The notes under the pieces were generated by a model. It was not told the DNA's origin. It saw nothing but the letters and a program-made list of their open reading frames with translations, and made no database searches. From Eucommia ulmoides (Eukaryota; Streptophyta; Magnoliopsida; Garryales; Eucommiaceae), in contig CM028328.1 of NCBI GenBank assembly GCA_016647705.1, forward strand, positions 10,596,614 to 10,660,613: 64,000 nt of DNA. Reading direction: 5' to 3'. A program made the translations under genes and the position numbers. Shown in pieces: positions 31,410 through 43,745 of the stretch. Position 1 is the stretch's first letter, and each line of letters starts with the position of its first letter.

Positions 31410-32700
31410 GGGAAGAGCTTAAATCAGTGAGCTATTGTGTTTTGTTCCCTAAAATTCATTCTGAATACATAAATTTCTTTTCCCATATTTTGTTTCTATT
31501 CCATAAACGGATCTATAGAACAGAAACATGCAGACACAAAAATTGCTTTCCAGATTTCTGTTCGGGGAATGGCCTGGTCACATTGTTGGTGATGAGTATT
31601 TCATTGGTGCCTTGGTGACCAATCTTTTAAGGCATTCATCACTTTCTTGCTTTCAAGTGCTTATGACTATTTCCGGTAAATTTCCATGGGTGATTGGTTA
31701 ATATATTGCTTGGGTCGTGAGGCAGCAAGGCTATCATTTATATTGAGTAACTACCAGTGGCTGAACGCTGAAGCCACGGGTGTAAAACAACAAAAATAAA
31801 AATAAAATAAAAAATAAAAATCACACAATTTTCTCTATATATATAATATTCTGCACCTATTTCATTTGAAAGTCAATAATAACTAACAATCAAGATTAAC
31901 ATTATACACCTATTTTATTTAAATATTTATAATAATTAACAATTACATATCACGTCAACTTCCCACCCCAAAAAAATAACAAAAGATAATCTTTAAAAAT
32001 AACCTGTGCTCATGTATCGATCATAAGTTCATAACTTTTTAGGAAATAGACAAAAAAAGTGAAATAAAAATTGTTGCCTATTTTTGGAATCAGAAAACTC
32101 ATTGCCGAAGTAATCAAGAATCCAGAAGAACAATTAAGGGAGAAATAAAGAAGATACAATCCCCTTGTCTTTGAGATTCAATTCTTGGCTGCTTAACAAC
32201 TTGAACTCTCCCATATTTTTTCCAAAATAAATATATTTGATGATTCAATAGAGAAAACAAAGAATACAATTGAGCAAATTAATGAGAACAGAGTCCTCAA
32301 TCTTGTAAAATATGAAACTCTGAGAAAGTAACCTTGCGATTTCAAAATCTAACATATGCCATTTTATTGCTCACGCACAAACCCCCCCTAAAAACTTTAT
32401 TTATTTGTTTTTAAATAAATAGAAAGAACTATGATTGCACATGAATGGCTTGTTTGTAAAGATATAATAATTACACCACATTGTAGCTATTTAACTATAG
32501 GTTATTGGTAGCTTAATCAGATTCCAGTATATGTTAACCAAGTATGATTTCAAAATAATAGCCTAATGCTTCTTTGGATAAAACTTCTGGCATTGTATTT
32601 GCAAATAGAGAAACACAGAAAACTATAATCATTTCTCACTTTTGTCATGATGAATTTACGCAAGAATTGTAAAGGTGAAAAACAATAGTAATGTTGCAAC
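31410..32700. other. Intergenic DNA without recognised gene
   Basis: AT-rich sequence with A-rich and T-rich tracts and only short frames. Nothing recognised. Confidence 0.5.
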
Positions 32701-32739
32701 AATAATAGATAATACAAAAAAGGCATACCAAAGTCGTTC

Positions 32740-32880
32740 TCATCATCTCTGTCCTAGTAAGGGGCAAAGTCGATGGAATTCCATTGTCCACCATCTCAGA
32801 GGATCACCATTCAGCTAATGCTTCAGCAGACTGACAATGTTGTTGCCCAGTTGAAATCCCCTCTAAATACCTTGAAAAAC
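32740..32880 (-). other. Possible exon fragment
   Basis: On the minus strand a GC-richer stretch reads RYLEGISTGQQHCQSAEALA then EW and a stop. It stands out from the AT-rich surroundings and looks like a terminal exon. I do not recognise the protein. It could also be chance. Confidence 0.2.
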
Positions 32881-32889
32881 TCGTATACA

Positions 32890-34580
32890 TAATTACATTC
32901 TTATTTTTCATAGCATTTGGCTATTAAAAACGCTTTTCATAAGATTGCGTGGAAAAGAAACATCAAACAAACACAATCTATGTTTAAGCTTAAGATCTTC
33001 AAGTTCCTCTCATTAACAAAATCATAATCAGCCATGATAATAAACAAAATCAATATAGTTATACAACAATACCAACAAAATCAACGAAAATGTTTGGACT
33101 TACCAAATCAACCAACGTCAGATCTAAAGATGTTTAGCGATGGAGAGGGTGTTGCGTGAGCAGTAGTGAATGAAGCAGGCAATGTTGCGTGAGCAACATC
33201 AATGGCAGTAGGCATCGACGGCGAAGGAGTTGAATCATGCCTCAATCTGTGATGATGACTTATGTTTGTCTGAGTCAACAAATTTGCTTGTCCTAGTCAC
33301 TTTTTTTGTTTGTCTTAGTTAGCAAAAATCGTCCTATTTTACATAATAGTTGTGTTTTTTTTTTTTTTTTTTTTAATGTTTGTCCTTGTCAGTAAATTTA
33401 TTTGACCTTGTCAGCAACTTTGTTTGTCCTAATCACATTTTTTTTGTCTTATTCATAAGTTTGTCCAAAAGGCACAGATGTCAGTAATTTAATCCATCAA
33501 ATTGATTAAAATTTTCTATTATTGGATAATTCCGATGAACCACAATTAGGCACAAATTAATATTACGTGCACAAATTAAAATAAATTACAAAACTCTCAT
33601 ATAACATTTCTCAAGATCTCATTTTTGCTTTCAAATGAATAGAACAATAAGTAACACAACTCATAACAATCAACAAACCTTAACCAACAATTCAAAAAAA
33701 AAAATGCGAAAGCCCCATTTATTTCTCAAGTTCGCAACTTCCATTTTCAAATAGACAGTCATAACTATTTTTTTAATAAATAACATAATTTATTTTGTTT
33801 AACAACACTCCCATTTTCAACAATGCATTTTCAAACCAACCCAACAATGACAAAATATATAAAGGTAACAATAATTAAATACTTATACAAACAAAACTCA
33901 TGCAAACATAAATGCACCACTTAAGCCCGATTGAAAAAAAATAAAATTCGAACAAATATAGTGTAAAAACAATAACCAATTGAACCTAATTTGAAATGGA
34001 AGAAGGATTTTTGAGGAATACAGATAACCTTTGTTTTTTCGTGTGTTTTTTCCTCACATTTGGAGAGATTAGAAAAGAATACGCCATGTTAGAATAAATT
34101 TCATCTATAAATATTAGAAATGAACAAAAATAGATTATAGAAAAACAAACAGAATTTAGGGGAACATACTTGGCGGCGAGAGAGCAAGAAAGGCAGATGG
34201 ATGCAGAAATCAAATAGAAACATTAAAATCATAAGGTCACATGCAAACGTAATTTTTCACCCCAAACACAATATTAATGAGAAAATAGTTTGAAATATTA
34301 CCTTTTTAAAGCTACCCTAAATTATCAAATCCCACTTATTTCAAAATTCAAAGTACCATTATTTTCGAGAAATTTGAGAAGTATGATATAAGATCGCCTG
34401 CAGTAAACAAAATAGTTAGCATGAATGAGAATTGCATAGCATTAGGGGATCCCTACTCTAGGAATGATTTAAGATCCACTAAGATTTGTTTAAGAATATT
34501 TTCAAATCATGATTTTTAAATGATTAAAATATTAGACACCACATTAAATTAATTGTTAAAGATTTTTTAGAATGATTTTA
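32890..34580. other. Intergenic DNA without recognised gene
   Basis: Contains a T/G-rich tract with repeated TTTGTCCT(A/T)GTCA words (about 33290-33470) and a short direct repeat GTTGCGTGAGCA at 33150 and 33183. No gene recognised. Confidence 0.45.
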
Positions 34581-34582
34581 TA

Positions 34583-34856
34583 CACTACTAGAAAATAACC
34601 TTTCTATCACGCTTAATAAATATAATTTATCTCGGTTTTTGAAAAAACAGTTATTATAACATTATACATGATATTTAATCTCGGTTAAAAAAAATTATGT
34701 GATAGAAATTTATTTTTATCTCATAATTTTAATTAACCGTGATAGTACGTAAGTGACTTATATCACAGTTTTGATTTTAACCGAGATAATAAAAATTCCT
34801 TCTACCTTTTCCTTCCCTCTTAAATTTGACATCTCTTCCTTTTCTACCCTAGCAGC

Positions 34857-34891
<35 letters not shown>

Positions 34892-37800
34892 TTGATCGAA
34901 GCCTCTCTCTCAATCTCGAAATCTCTTGATCCCGAAATCTCCATCGAAATCGCCATCGATTTTGAAATCAAAATCAAAATCCCTTTTATTTTGGGGAGTA
35001 CCCGTTAAATATGTATTGGTTTTTCAATTGTGCATTAATACGAACACTAAAATTTGGGAATACCCGATAAACAACGCTATATTTTTCAAAAATTAAAAAT
35101 CTAATAACCAAGAAAAAAACATATACAAAGAATATATACTTAACTTACAATTTAGCTCTATCAAGTTATACTCATACACCATATGTCCAAAAAGAAATAC
35201 CTCAAGGAGATCCTATCGAAGAAGGTCTAGAACAAAATAATTGAAAAGAAATATGTGGACAAAACAAAAATAGAAAGTTGGGAAGAGAAACAGAAACCTA
35301 GAACAGAAAAACTTGGGAACGAAAAAACCTGTGTTGAGAGAATCAATCTAATTTCTATCTAAACATAAGATCAAAAAGTTTTCCCACAAATAAAAGTTAG
35401 TACAACATTTAACATATGAATAAATATGGATAAAATGAAAATTATAAACTAAACTATTCATATTTGGTCCATTAAACCCTGAAATCATGAATATCAAAAT
35501 AATAGTATAGTTAAATCAAACAATTAAGGAGATAGCAATAAAATCAAATACGAACAGATTGAGGATGAACCATAAATCAATAGATTCAAATGCTTCACTT
35601 TTGGCCTCAATATTAAAAATTCGAACATAATTTGAACTATGCATACATAGACGCATAATTAAATAAGTTAGAAAGACAATTACCGTTAGCCTGCTAAGAT
35701 ATATTACTCAAGTTGGTGGCATGTCAATCCATTATTCACAAACAAAACTTAATAAACATATCATTCAAACCCAATCAATGAGAAATTAAATATGTCACTG
35801 ACCTTCGGAGGTGAATAACGGATACAGATAAGATGAGAGATCGAGAGAGCAGAAGAGTGTTAGAGCGATAAGATACGATTGCGATTTGGATAAGAGATCA
35901 AATTTACCTGCCAAAACCTAAATTACAGGAGATAAGGGGGAGATAAGATTGCAATTGGAACCTAAAGATTGAGATTTGCGATTTGTAGATGGACGGAGAG
36001 AAAGAGAAAAAATTAGGTCAGAGAAAAACCCCAACGACAGAGATAGATTGACAGAGAGATCAGTTCCACCACGAATTTGAGGGAGAAGAGACCATGAAAT
36101 CTAATTTTCTCTCTCATCTCTAACCTCGCTCCCAATCTTCAAACCTGAATTTTGCAAAATATGATTCAGAGTTACCACTGACGAAGTAGATTGATGGTAA
36201 TGCCTTGGAGAAACGACGAAGGTGATGAGACGTACCTGGAGATAGAGAGGTTGGCGATGGTGGTGGCAACTTTCGAAAGAAGAGAAAAGAAGCTGAGGTA
36301 GAGAGATGGGGAGATAGAAGCTCAAAAAGGGAGAGAAAGAGAGAGAATCAGATGGAACGACTGGCAAGCGGCGATGGAAATGCTTGAGCAACGGCGATGG
36401 AAATGTGAGTGTGAGGGAGCGTATTTGATTCCAAGTGAGTAAGAAGGAGAGATCGTTTTACAGTGACGGCGAAGAGAGACAAAAGCGAGAGGTTGAACAG
36501 TAAAACCCTAAACTTTATTTTGCTTTTATAATTGGGTTAAAATTAATCCGTTGGCTACCAATGTCTTTGATGTTTGTCTCTTGATCCGACGACCCTCTTT
36601 ATAAGTGAGCTGATTTATTATATAGATATTGATACGATCGACCTAATCCGATATTAACGGTTGTTTTTTTTTTTTTTTTTTACCATATATATATGCATCT
36701 TTTATTTTTCAATGAAGATATTTATTTATTTATTTGATTTTTTTTTATTTTTTATTTTTTAATGAGAGGTCGGATCATGTTTTGGAACGACTTGCTTAGG
36801 TTAAGATATATTTATTCAAGGTTGGAGCAATCTAATTTAACCTTTGAATATATTTTTATATGGTATGTTTTAATGCCAATTCAACAATGAAATTTCTTTT
36901 AATTGTGTATATTAATATTTTTTGGGATAACAATTTTAAATACTTTTAAAAAAAATTAGTGTCGAGCGTTATAAGTAAAAAAGCCACATCATTATGCATG
37001 TCATAATTAGTTGGTATGAGTTTCTTAAATTTATAAGTTCAGAACTTTATATATATATATATATACGCACAATAAAGATTAAACGTGAGACACACTTTCT
37101 TATTTCCATAAATACTAAGGAGGTTCATTTTTCGTTTTAGTGGCGCTTACCGGGAGATCCCAAAAGTGATTGGAATTTACTGATTACATCCGCAACTTTT
37201 TTCATGAACTGAGCGATTCTTTTGCCATTTTTGTGACGAAAATGCCCCTAATTATTGTGCCTACATAATACATCCCCATCTTGCGAAGTTAATTTAGGTA
37301 ATAGATAATCATTTATTAAAATGAAAATAACTATTGTTATACACCTTTTTTTTTAATACAATATAATTATATATTCAGATTCGTCTAAACAAGATCTTCA
37401 AAACGATATCAAATTCACTATTTTTTTTTTTAATTAGTTTTTAGTTTTCACATTTATGTTACATTCCACATGGGTACTTTCAGATTTTTTTAATTTATTT
37501 TTTATTTATTTTATTTTTATTTTTTTCTACGAATTATAAGATGTTACGTATAACATCTATATGAAATACGATTTAACACATGTAATGTTATATTCCACAT
37601 ACAAAGAAGATATATGTCTTGACAGTAAATATGAAATGTAACATGCAATACAAGCAATGTTACATTTTACACACAAAGAGCATATTATATGTGGAATATA
37701 ATACTGTTTGTGTTGAATCGAATATCGTAACAAGTGTGAATATTACATGTGGTGTAATAGTAATCTTACATGTAACATCCATGTCTAGAAATATAATTGG

Positions 37801-37966
37801 GATGTCCGCGTCGCATTTGATTATAATGCCTTCTTTGCATGTGGAATATAACATTGTTGATAATATACAACACAAATTAACATTCGTGTGACAGCACAAA
37901 TTAATATTGTTGATAATATATAGCACAATATACTAAGCGTGATAAAAATGGTGTTTTCTAGTAGTG
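34583..37966. mobile_element. Possible CACTA element
   Basis: The left end CACTACTAGAAAATAACC and the right end, whose reverse complement begins CACTACTAGAAAACACC, share further bases inward, including TATCACGCTTA in both. Subterminal words resembling ACCGTGATA and AACCGAGATAA recur in direct and inverted orientation at 34615-34790. The three bases outside the ends differ (ATA and GTT), so no target duplication is seen and the two ends might come from different insertions. The inside holds a CT/GC microsatellite and a GC-richer stretch (35800-36500) but no transposase. Confidence 0.4.
34853..34892. repeat. (TC)n(GC)n compound microsatellite
   Basis: About 24 bases of CT repeat run directly into about 14 bases of CG repeat. 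Confidence 0.95.
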
Positions 37967-38625
37967 GTTGTTACATATAACTTCTCTTTATTTTTCTCAT
38001 ATATGAATCTAGATAGCAATGTTACATGTAACATCCATGTCTGCGATTGTATTTGGGATGTCTACGTCACATCCAATTATGACTCATTATTTGTATGTTT
38101 AATGTAACATGTGAATGTAAAATGAATGTGAAAACTAAAAAATGCAAGTGTCATGTTGAATGTAATACGAATCCAAAACTAATCAAAAAAATATTGAATA
38201 TGATATCATTTTGAAGATCTTATTGAGACGAATCTAAATATATAATTATATTGTAAAAAAAATGTACAATAAAAATTATTTTGATTTAAATAAAATGATT
38301 TTGTATGAAATCTCCAAATAAGGAAGTTATAAACTACGAGAATCACGCAGGGGTAATTTTGTCATATAATTTGCGTGTTTTTTTAAAATTTGGGATTCAA
38401 TGGTTCAAAAAATATGTAGATTGGGATTATTTGGTTCATTTTCAAATATATGACTTTAATTGGTAGTTTCATGCTTAATTTAGGATTGAACATGAGACAC
38501 TACTCTTTTTATAATTTGGGATTAGATGGTTCAAAAAATCTGTAGATTGAGATTATTTGGTTCATTTTCAAATATACAAGTTTAATTGGTAGTTTCATAT
38601 TTAATTTGGGATTGACCTTTTTTTT
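37190..38625. repeat. GTTACATT-rich repeat family, copy 4 with inverted ends
   Basis: Sequence at 37330-37470 (AATTATATATTCAGATTCG, AAGATCTTCAAAACGATATC) is matched in inverted orientation at 38180-38250, so this copy is a foldback structure with about 100-250-bp inverted arms around a GTTACATGT-rich middle. The right end is duplicated in tandem, 38385-38505 and 38507-38625, sharing GGTTCAAAAAAT and TTTGGTTCATTTTCAAATAT. The possible CACTA right end lies within it at 37966. Confidence 0.55.
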
Positions 38626-38764
38626 TTTTCTTCTTTTTATACTACATGAGACACCACTTACTTTTTCAGTCGGTTTACTTAATTCTCTATCACAAAAAAT
38701 AAAATAAAATAAAATAAATAAATAAATAAATAAAAGTGAAAAGAAGGACACTTGCAATATTCAT

Positions 38765-39997
38765 GATCTCGTTGTGCACCAAATGGATGTAAAAACTGCT
38801 TTTTTAAATGATGATTTAGAAGAAGAGATTTATATGGACCAACCTGAAGGTTTTGTTATTCCTGATCAAGAATACAAAGTTTGCAAATTAGATAAATCTC
38901 TTTATGGTTTGAAACAAGCACCTAAGTAATGGCATGAAAAATTTGATAATCTAGTCATTTCACATGGTTTTAAAATTAATGAAAGTGACAAATGCATTTA
39001 CTATAAATCTGAAAATAATGTTTGCACTATTATATGTCTTTATGTGGATGACTTGTTGATTTTTGGTTCTAACATTCATGTTGTGAATAATGTGAAAACC
39101 ATGCTATGTGCAAATTTTGACATGAAAGATCTTGGTGAAGCAAATGTAATTTTTGGTATTAAAATAACTAGGTCTAAACATGGAATTTCTTTGGATTAAT
39201 CTCATTATATAGAGAAGATTCTAAAGCAATATAATTATTTTGATTATAAACCAGCATGTACTACTTATGACTCTAGTGTGAAGTTGTTCAAGAACACCGG
39301 TGACGGTGTTAGACAAACTGAGTATGCGAGCATCATAGGCAATCTCCGATATGCCACTGACTGCACTAGGCCCGACATAGCGTATGCTGTGGAATTACTA
39401 TACAGGTTTACAAGTAGACCTAGTATTGAGCATTGACATGCTATTGATAGGATCATGAGATACCTAAAAAGAACTATGAACCTTGGTTTACATTATCAGA
39501 AGTTTCCCGCTATTCTGGAAGGATATAGTGATGCTGATTGGAATACCCTTTCAGATGACTCCAAGGCAACTAGCGGCTATATATTTAGTATAGCTGGTGG
39601 AGCTATTTCTTGGAAGTCTAAGAAATAGACTATTTTGGCTCAATCCACTATGGAGTCTGAGATGGTTGCACTAGCTTCGGCTAGTGAGGAAGTAGGGTGG
39701 TTAAGGAGCCTGCTTTCTGATACCCCTTTATGGGAGAGACTGATTCCAGCTGTCTTGATCAATTGCGATAGTACCGCGGCTATTGCAAAGATTCAGAACC
39801 ATTATTATAACGAAAAAAAAAAGAAGAGAAAAATACGTCGCAAACACAGCACTATTAGAGAGTATATCTCTACAGGGGCTGTGAGAGTGGATCATGTACG
39901 GTCTGATGATAACTTAGCCAATCCTTTGATGAAAGGATTAACTCGAGAAAAGGTTTACAAAACTTCGAAAGGAATGGGACTCAAGCCCATAGATTGA
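38765..39997 (+). pseudogene. Copia C reverse transcriptase and RNase H
   Basis: Reads in one frame with a few stops. It starts at [13 protein letters not shown], then has [11 protein letters not shown], the catalytic YVDDLL (about 39040-39060), the RNase H acidic residue in GYSDADW, SGYIFSIAGGAISWKSKK, ESEMVALA, NCDSTAAI and the terminal VDHVRSDDNLANPLMKGL region. In-frame stops are at 38927, 39197, 39434 and 39626. The last 120 codons are open (39635-39997). A short Lys-rich insertion KKKKRK follows an A-run near 39810. Most active-site residues are kept, so decay is mild. Confidence 0.85.
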
Positions 39998-40554
39998 CGA
40001 GTCACTTGTGAGGGAAACCCAACCTATAGACTGGAGATCCCAAGAAATAGGTTCAAAGGGTAATAACAACTCATGAAGTGATATGAGAAAAATCATGCTA
40101 TAAATTTGAGTTCTATTTCATAAATGTGTTGTTTGAAGCATGATATCTTGAAGCGATAGAAGGTTGAGTTTTCTTTTATTAACTCTTAATAAGATCTATA
40201 CTCTATTTGGAGTGGAGTACCTAGCTACAGGAGTACTCTTGATAGACTCACCTATGTGAATGTGAAAGTGTGGCCGCCTCCTATGGAATTTTGGGCAAAA
40301 TTCTCTAGAGCATTCACTATACTGGGATATACGTGCATGGCCGTAAAGCACGGGCTTTTGGACTACACCCTGATAAGGTTGTGCGTGTGATGTTGTTAGA
40401 GATAGAGTTCAAAACTACGAGTTATTCTAGTATAATCTAAAACATCTTCACTATGTAAAGGTTCAAGTTGATAGACACCTTTGCTTATTCTCAATCTTAT
40501 ATTGTTAATACTGCTCAAGGAAAAATTGTTTTTTAAAAAATTCAAGTGAGAGAT

Positions 40555-41480
40555 TGTTGGAGCAAATGAATTTGTGAAAAAAAAATGTTTTTGTGTAAAA
40601 TGGTTTTTTCCCTCTAAACCTTCTATCCCACATCGGTTGGGAGAGGTTGAATTGAGGTGTATAACTAGTGGTATGTGAGACACTTGGGGTGTGCCCCAAG
40701 GGGTACCCACATTTTGTGGAGGAGAGAGAAGTTACATCCCTACCGATTTACCACACACGCGTGCGCCGCCGCCGCCGTCCGGCCATGCCGAGTTGAGTCG
40801 AGTCGCGCGTGTGATGAGGTGGCACTTATTTACTTTTTAGAAAAAATATTTTTTTTAAAAAAAAAAAAACAATTTAATTAAAAAATTAAAAGAAACATTT
40901 AAAATAATAATAATAAAAAAAAAAACGTTTTAATTTATTAAAACCGTTTAATGTTTTAATAAAAACGTTTAAAATAATAAATTATTTAAACGTTTTTTTT
41001 ATTTATTAATTTCGGTTTCAAAAATTCAAACGGTTTAATTTTTTATTTTCTCCTATAAATACAAGTTTTTTTCCTCAGTTTTAAGAACGAAAAAAATAGT
41101 GTTCTGCTTCTGTTTTCTGCTTTCTTCTGTTTCTATTCTAAACTGTTTTGAAACAGTTTCAGTTTTCACTGTTTTGTTCTTCCGGAATTGTTCCGATCTG
41201 TTCTGGTACTGTTTCTTCAGTTCGATTTTGGTTTCCGAGCAGTTAGTTTGTTTTGCGAACAGTGTGTGGGGGTGTTTGGTTTTCGGGACTTCTACAGTGC
41301 AAAGAACGTCCTAGACAGAAAAGAATTTTGAGCTGTTTTATCCTGGGGACGACGGGGCTGATACACTGCTTGCACGTTCTTGGGCAGAGCCGCGAAATGT
41401 CTTAAAGAAAGCGACCTAATCTGCGACTCATCCCAAGAAATTTTGGTAAACTCGTTCTTTATTTATTTTCTGCTACAACA
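40555..41480 (+). repeat. 3' LTR of copia C
   Basis: Begins TGTTGGAGCAAATG right after the polypurine tract and ends GCTACAACA, giving TGTTG/CAACA inverted ends. It has a GC-rich stretch at 40750-40810, an A-rich tract at 40850-40935, a TATA box TATAAATA at 41054-41061 and a T/C-rich transcribed region. Confidence 0.75.
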
Positions 41481-42190
41481 AAACATCCCATCCTCTCTTT
41501 GTTTAGTGTCTCTGTTTCTAGATTAGTGAGAGACAAAATAGTGGCATTTGACCCCAAATTTTTAAAACAAAATTTTGTTAAATGGACTCAATTGTTCATA
41601 AATTCTGGGAACAGAAACACTAAACGAAAGCCACCATAGTCTCATTTCTTTCTTTTCCTCCTCTCTGTCCTTGTTTTGGAAAATTGGTGTTTCTAATGTT
41701 CATAACCACTTCATATTTATTGGGATTTTGCAGGCGAAAACCGAAGCAGGTGTTGTTCCTGAGCCTGGTTCCATTGTCATTGCCGGAGTAAGTATCTTTT
41801 GCTCCGCTATTATATTATTTTCCTATGTTGACTTCCGAAATTGCTTTAAATGAATCTCCAATATTTCATGAAATGGCGCAAAAACTTATGCAAAGTTATG
41901 GTTGTTGTCCTCAAATGGAACTGATTTTACAATTTCTGCTTTTCATGTTTTCTTTTTGGGGATTTTCATTATTTTCTCCTCAGTGATCATCTGTTATTAT
42001 TGTTAATGTGAGGGAACATATGGAAGAACTCAATGTTGAGCTGTTACTTTCTATTTTTACATTCAAAGTACAAGGTTCGGTTTGCGCATTACTATGTACA
42101 GCTGGTGCTGGGATGGTTGCTGCTAGTATGTATGGTTTGGTGGTAGTATTGGTATCGGTATATGTATATGGATGGTTAGTGCAATTACTT
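41481..42190. other. Intergenic DNA without recognised gene
   Basis: Contains a GT-AG-like short exon candidate around 41730-41790, but no recognisable protein. Confidence 0.4.
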
Positions 42191-42194
42191 CTCT

Positions 42195-43745
42195 AATTAA
42201 GTGGATATCCACTTATTTGTTTTTTTAGTGGATATCCATTTTTGATTTTTAATAGATATCCACTGGTTGTGTAATTTTAAGTGGAATTTAAGCGTATATT
42301 TCGGTCATATTTAAGTAGATCTTCCATTTTGGGAAAATGTCACGGACACTTGAAAAATGAAAGTTAATTTCCTCATTTTCGTGTTATTATTCATCAAATA
42401 TTGCTAATAGAGGTAAATAGATATCTACTGATTGATTCTAGTGAATATCTACTGTTTGATTTTTGAGTAGATATTCACTGACAAATTTGAAATGTTTGAT
42501 TGTTTATCAAACCTAACTAAATAAAGTTAGTGGATATCCACTGATTATTTTTTAGTGTATATTTAGTTTAGTAAATAAAATTAGAATTTTGATATTATTT
42601 AGGATAGCCCAATTACATTCAAATAAGTTCTAACGATTTCTTGATTTATTTGTCATTTTTATCCTTTGTGTGCAAATGTTTGTGTTATTTTTTAGTTCAA
42701 TGGATATCCACAGATTGTTTAATTTGATTGTTTAAATGTTTGCGTTATTTTTTTAGTTAAGTAGATATTCACTGATTATTTAAATGTTTGTGTTATTTTT
42801 TAATTCAGTGGATATCCACTAATTGTTTTTAGTGGATATCTAGTTATTGTTTGTGTTATTTTTTAGTTTAATGAATATCCACTGATTGTTTAATTCGATT
42901 GTTTAAATGTTTGTGTTATTTTTTTAGTTCAGTAGATATCCATTGATTGTGTTAAATGTTTGTGTTATTTTTTAATTCAGTGGATATCCACTAATTGTTT
43001 TTAGTGGATATCAACTTATTGATTTTTAATAGATATCCTCCTATCTACTTATTGAAGACTGATGAAGATGGAGGGAGCGCGACAGTGTAACGATTGGCGA
43101 AGACGACAGACGTCAATCTCTTAATTTTTATTGGATTTTCACTTTGATTTTTTTTTGGATTTCCACTTAGGGGTTAAGTGGATTTATGTAATTTTCGAGT
43201 GGAATATAACTAAAGATTAATATTTAGTGAAATTTTTTATATTTTTGGTTTTTCTAATTTTTTATACTTTAAAATGTTCATAGAATATTTTAAAAATAAA
43301 CTAAAATTGAAATTAAATTAAGTGAAAAATAATGTAAGTGGATATCTATTAAATATAATTAAGTAGATATCTACTAAATTTAATTAAGTAGATATCTACT
43401 TGATTTTTAAATATTTTAAAGAAATTTTTAAATTGAATAGTATTTAATATTTAATTTTTTATATTTTAAAATGTTCATACAATATTTTAAAAAATAAATA
43501 AAATTTGAAATAAAATTAAGTAAAATAAAATTAGGGTCTTTATGATATTTTATTAAAAAAAAATTAATTGAAATTTTTTATTAAAAAAAAAAATTGAACT
43601 TTATATTATAAAATGTTCATAAAATGTTTAAAAAAAAAAAAACTGAAATTGAAATTAAATTAAGTGAAAAATAATGTAAATGGATATCTATTAAATATAA
43701 TTAAGTAGATATCTACTTAATGGATATCTAAGTAAATATCCACTT
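42195..43745. repeat. Array of GATATC-centred palindromes
   Basis: At least 20 copies of GT(G/A)GATATC(C/T)AC and near variants lie in 1.55 kb. Perfect GTGGATATCCAC palindromes are at 42201, 42530, 42808 and 42980; perfect GTAGATATCTAC palindromes at 43363, 43388 and 43704. Some lie in larger tandem units: 42780-42840 and 42950-43015 (period about 172), and 43260-43400 and 43590-43720 (period about 340). The spacer is AT-rich with no ORF. Confidence 0.8.

Larger units (their letters stand above)
38765..41480 (+). mobile_element. Copia retrotransposon C, 3' half with LTR
   Basis: 5'-truncated Ty1/copia element. It begins inside RT, runs through RNase H (stop at 39997), a 550-bp non-coding 3' region, a polypurine tract CAAGTGAGAGA (40543-40553) and a 3' LTR of 926 bp. 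There is no 5' LTR, gag, protease or integrase in the window. Confidence 0.85.

Noticed and set aside
42008-42196. 62-codon frame with a hydrophobic tail
   Set aside because: No homology, promoter or conservation visible; composition explains it.
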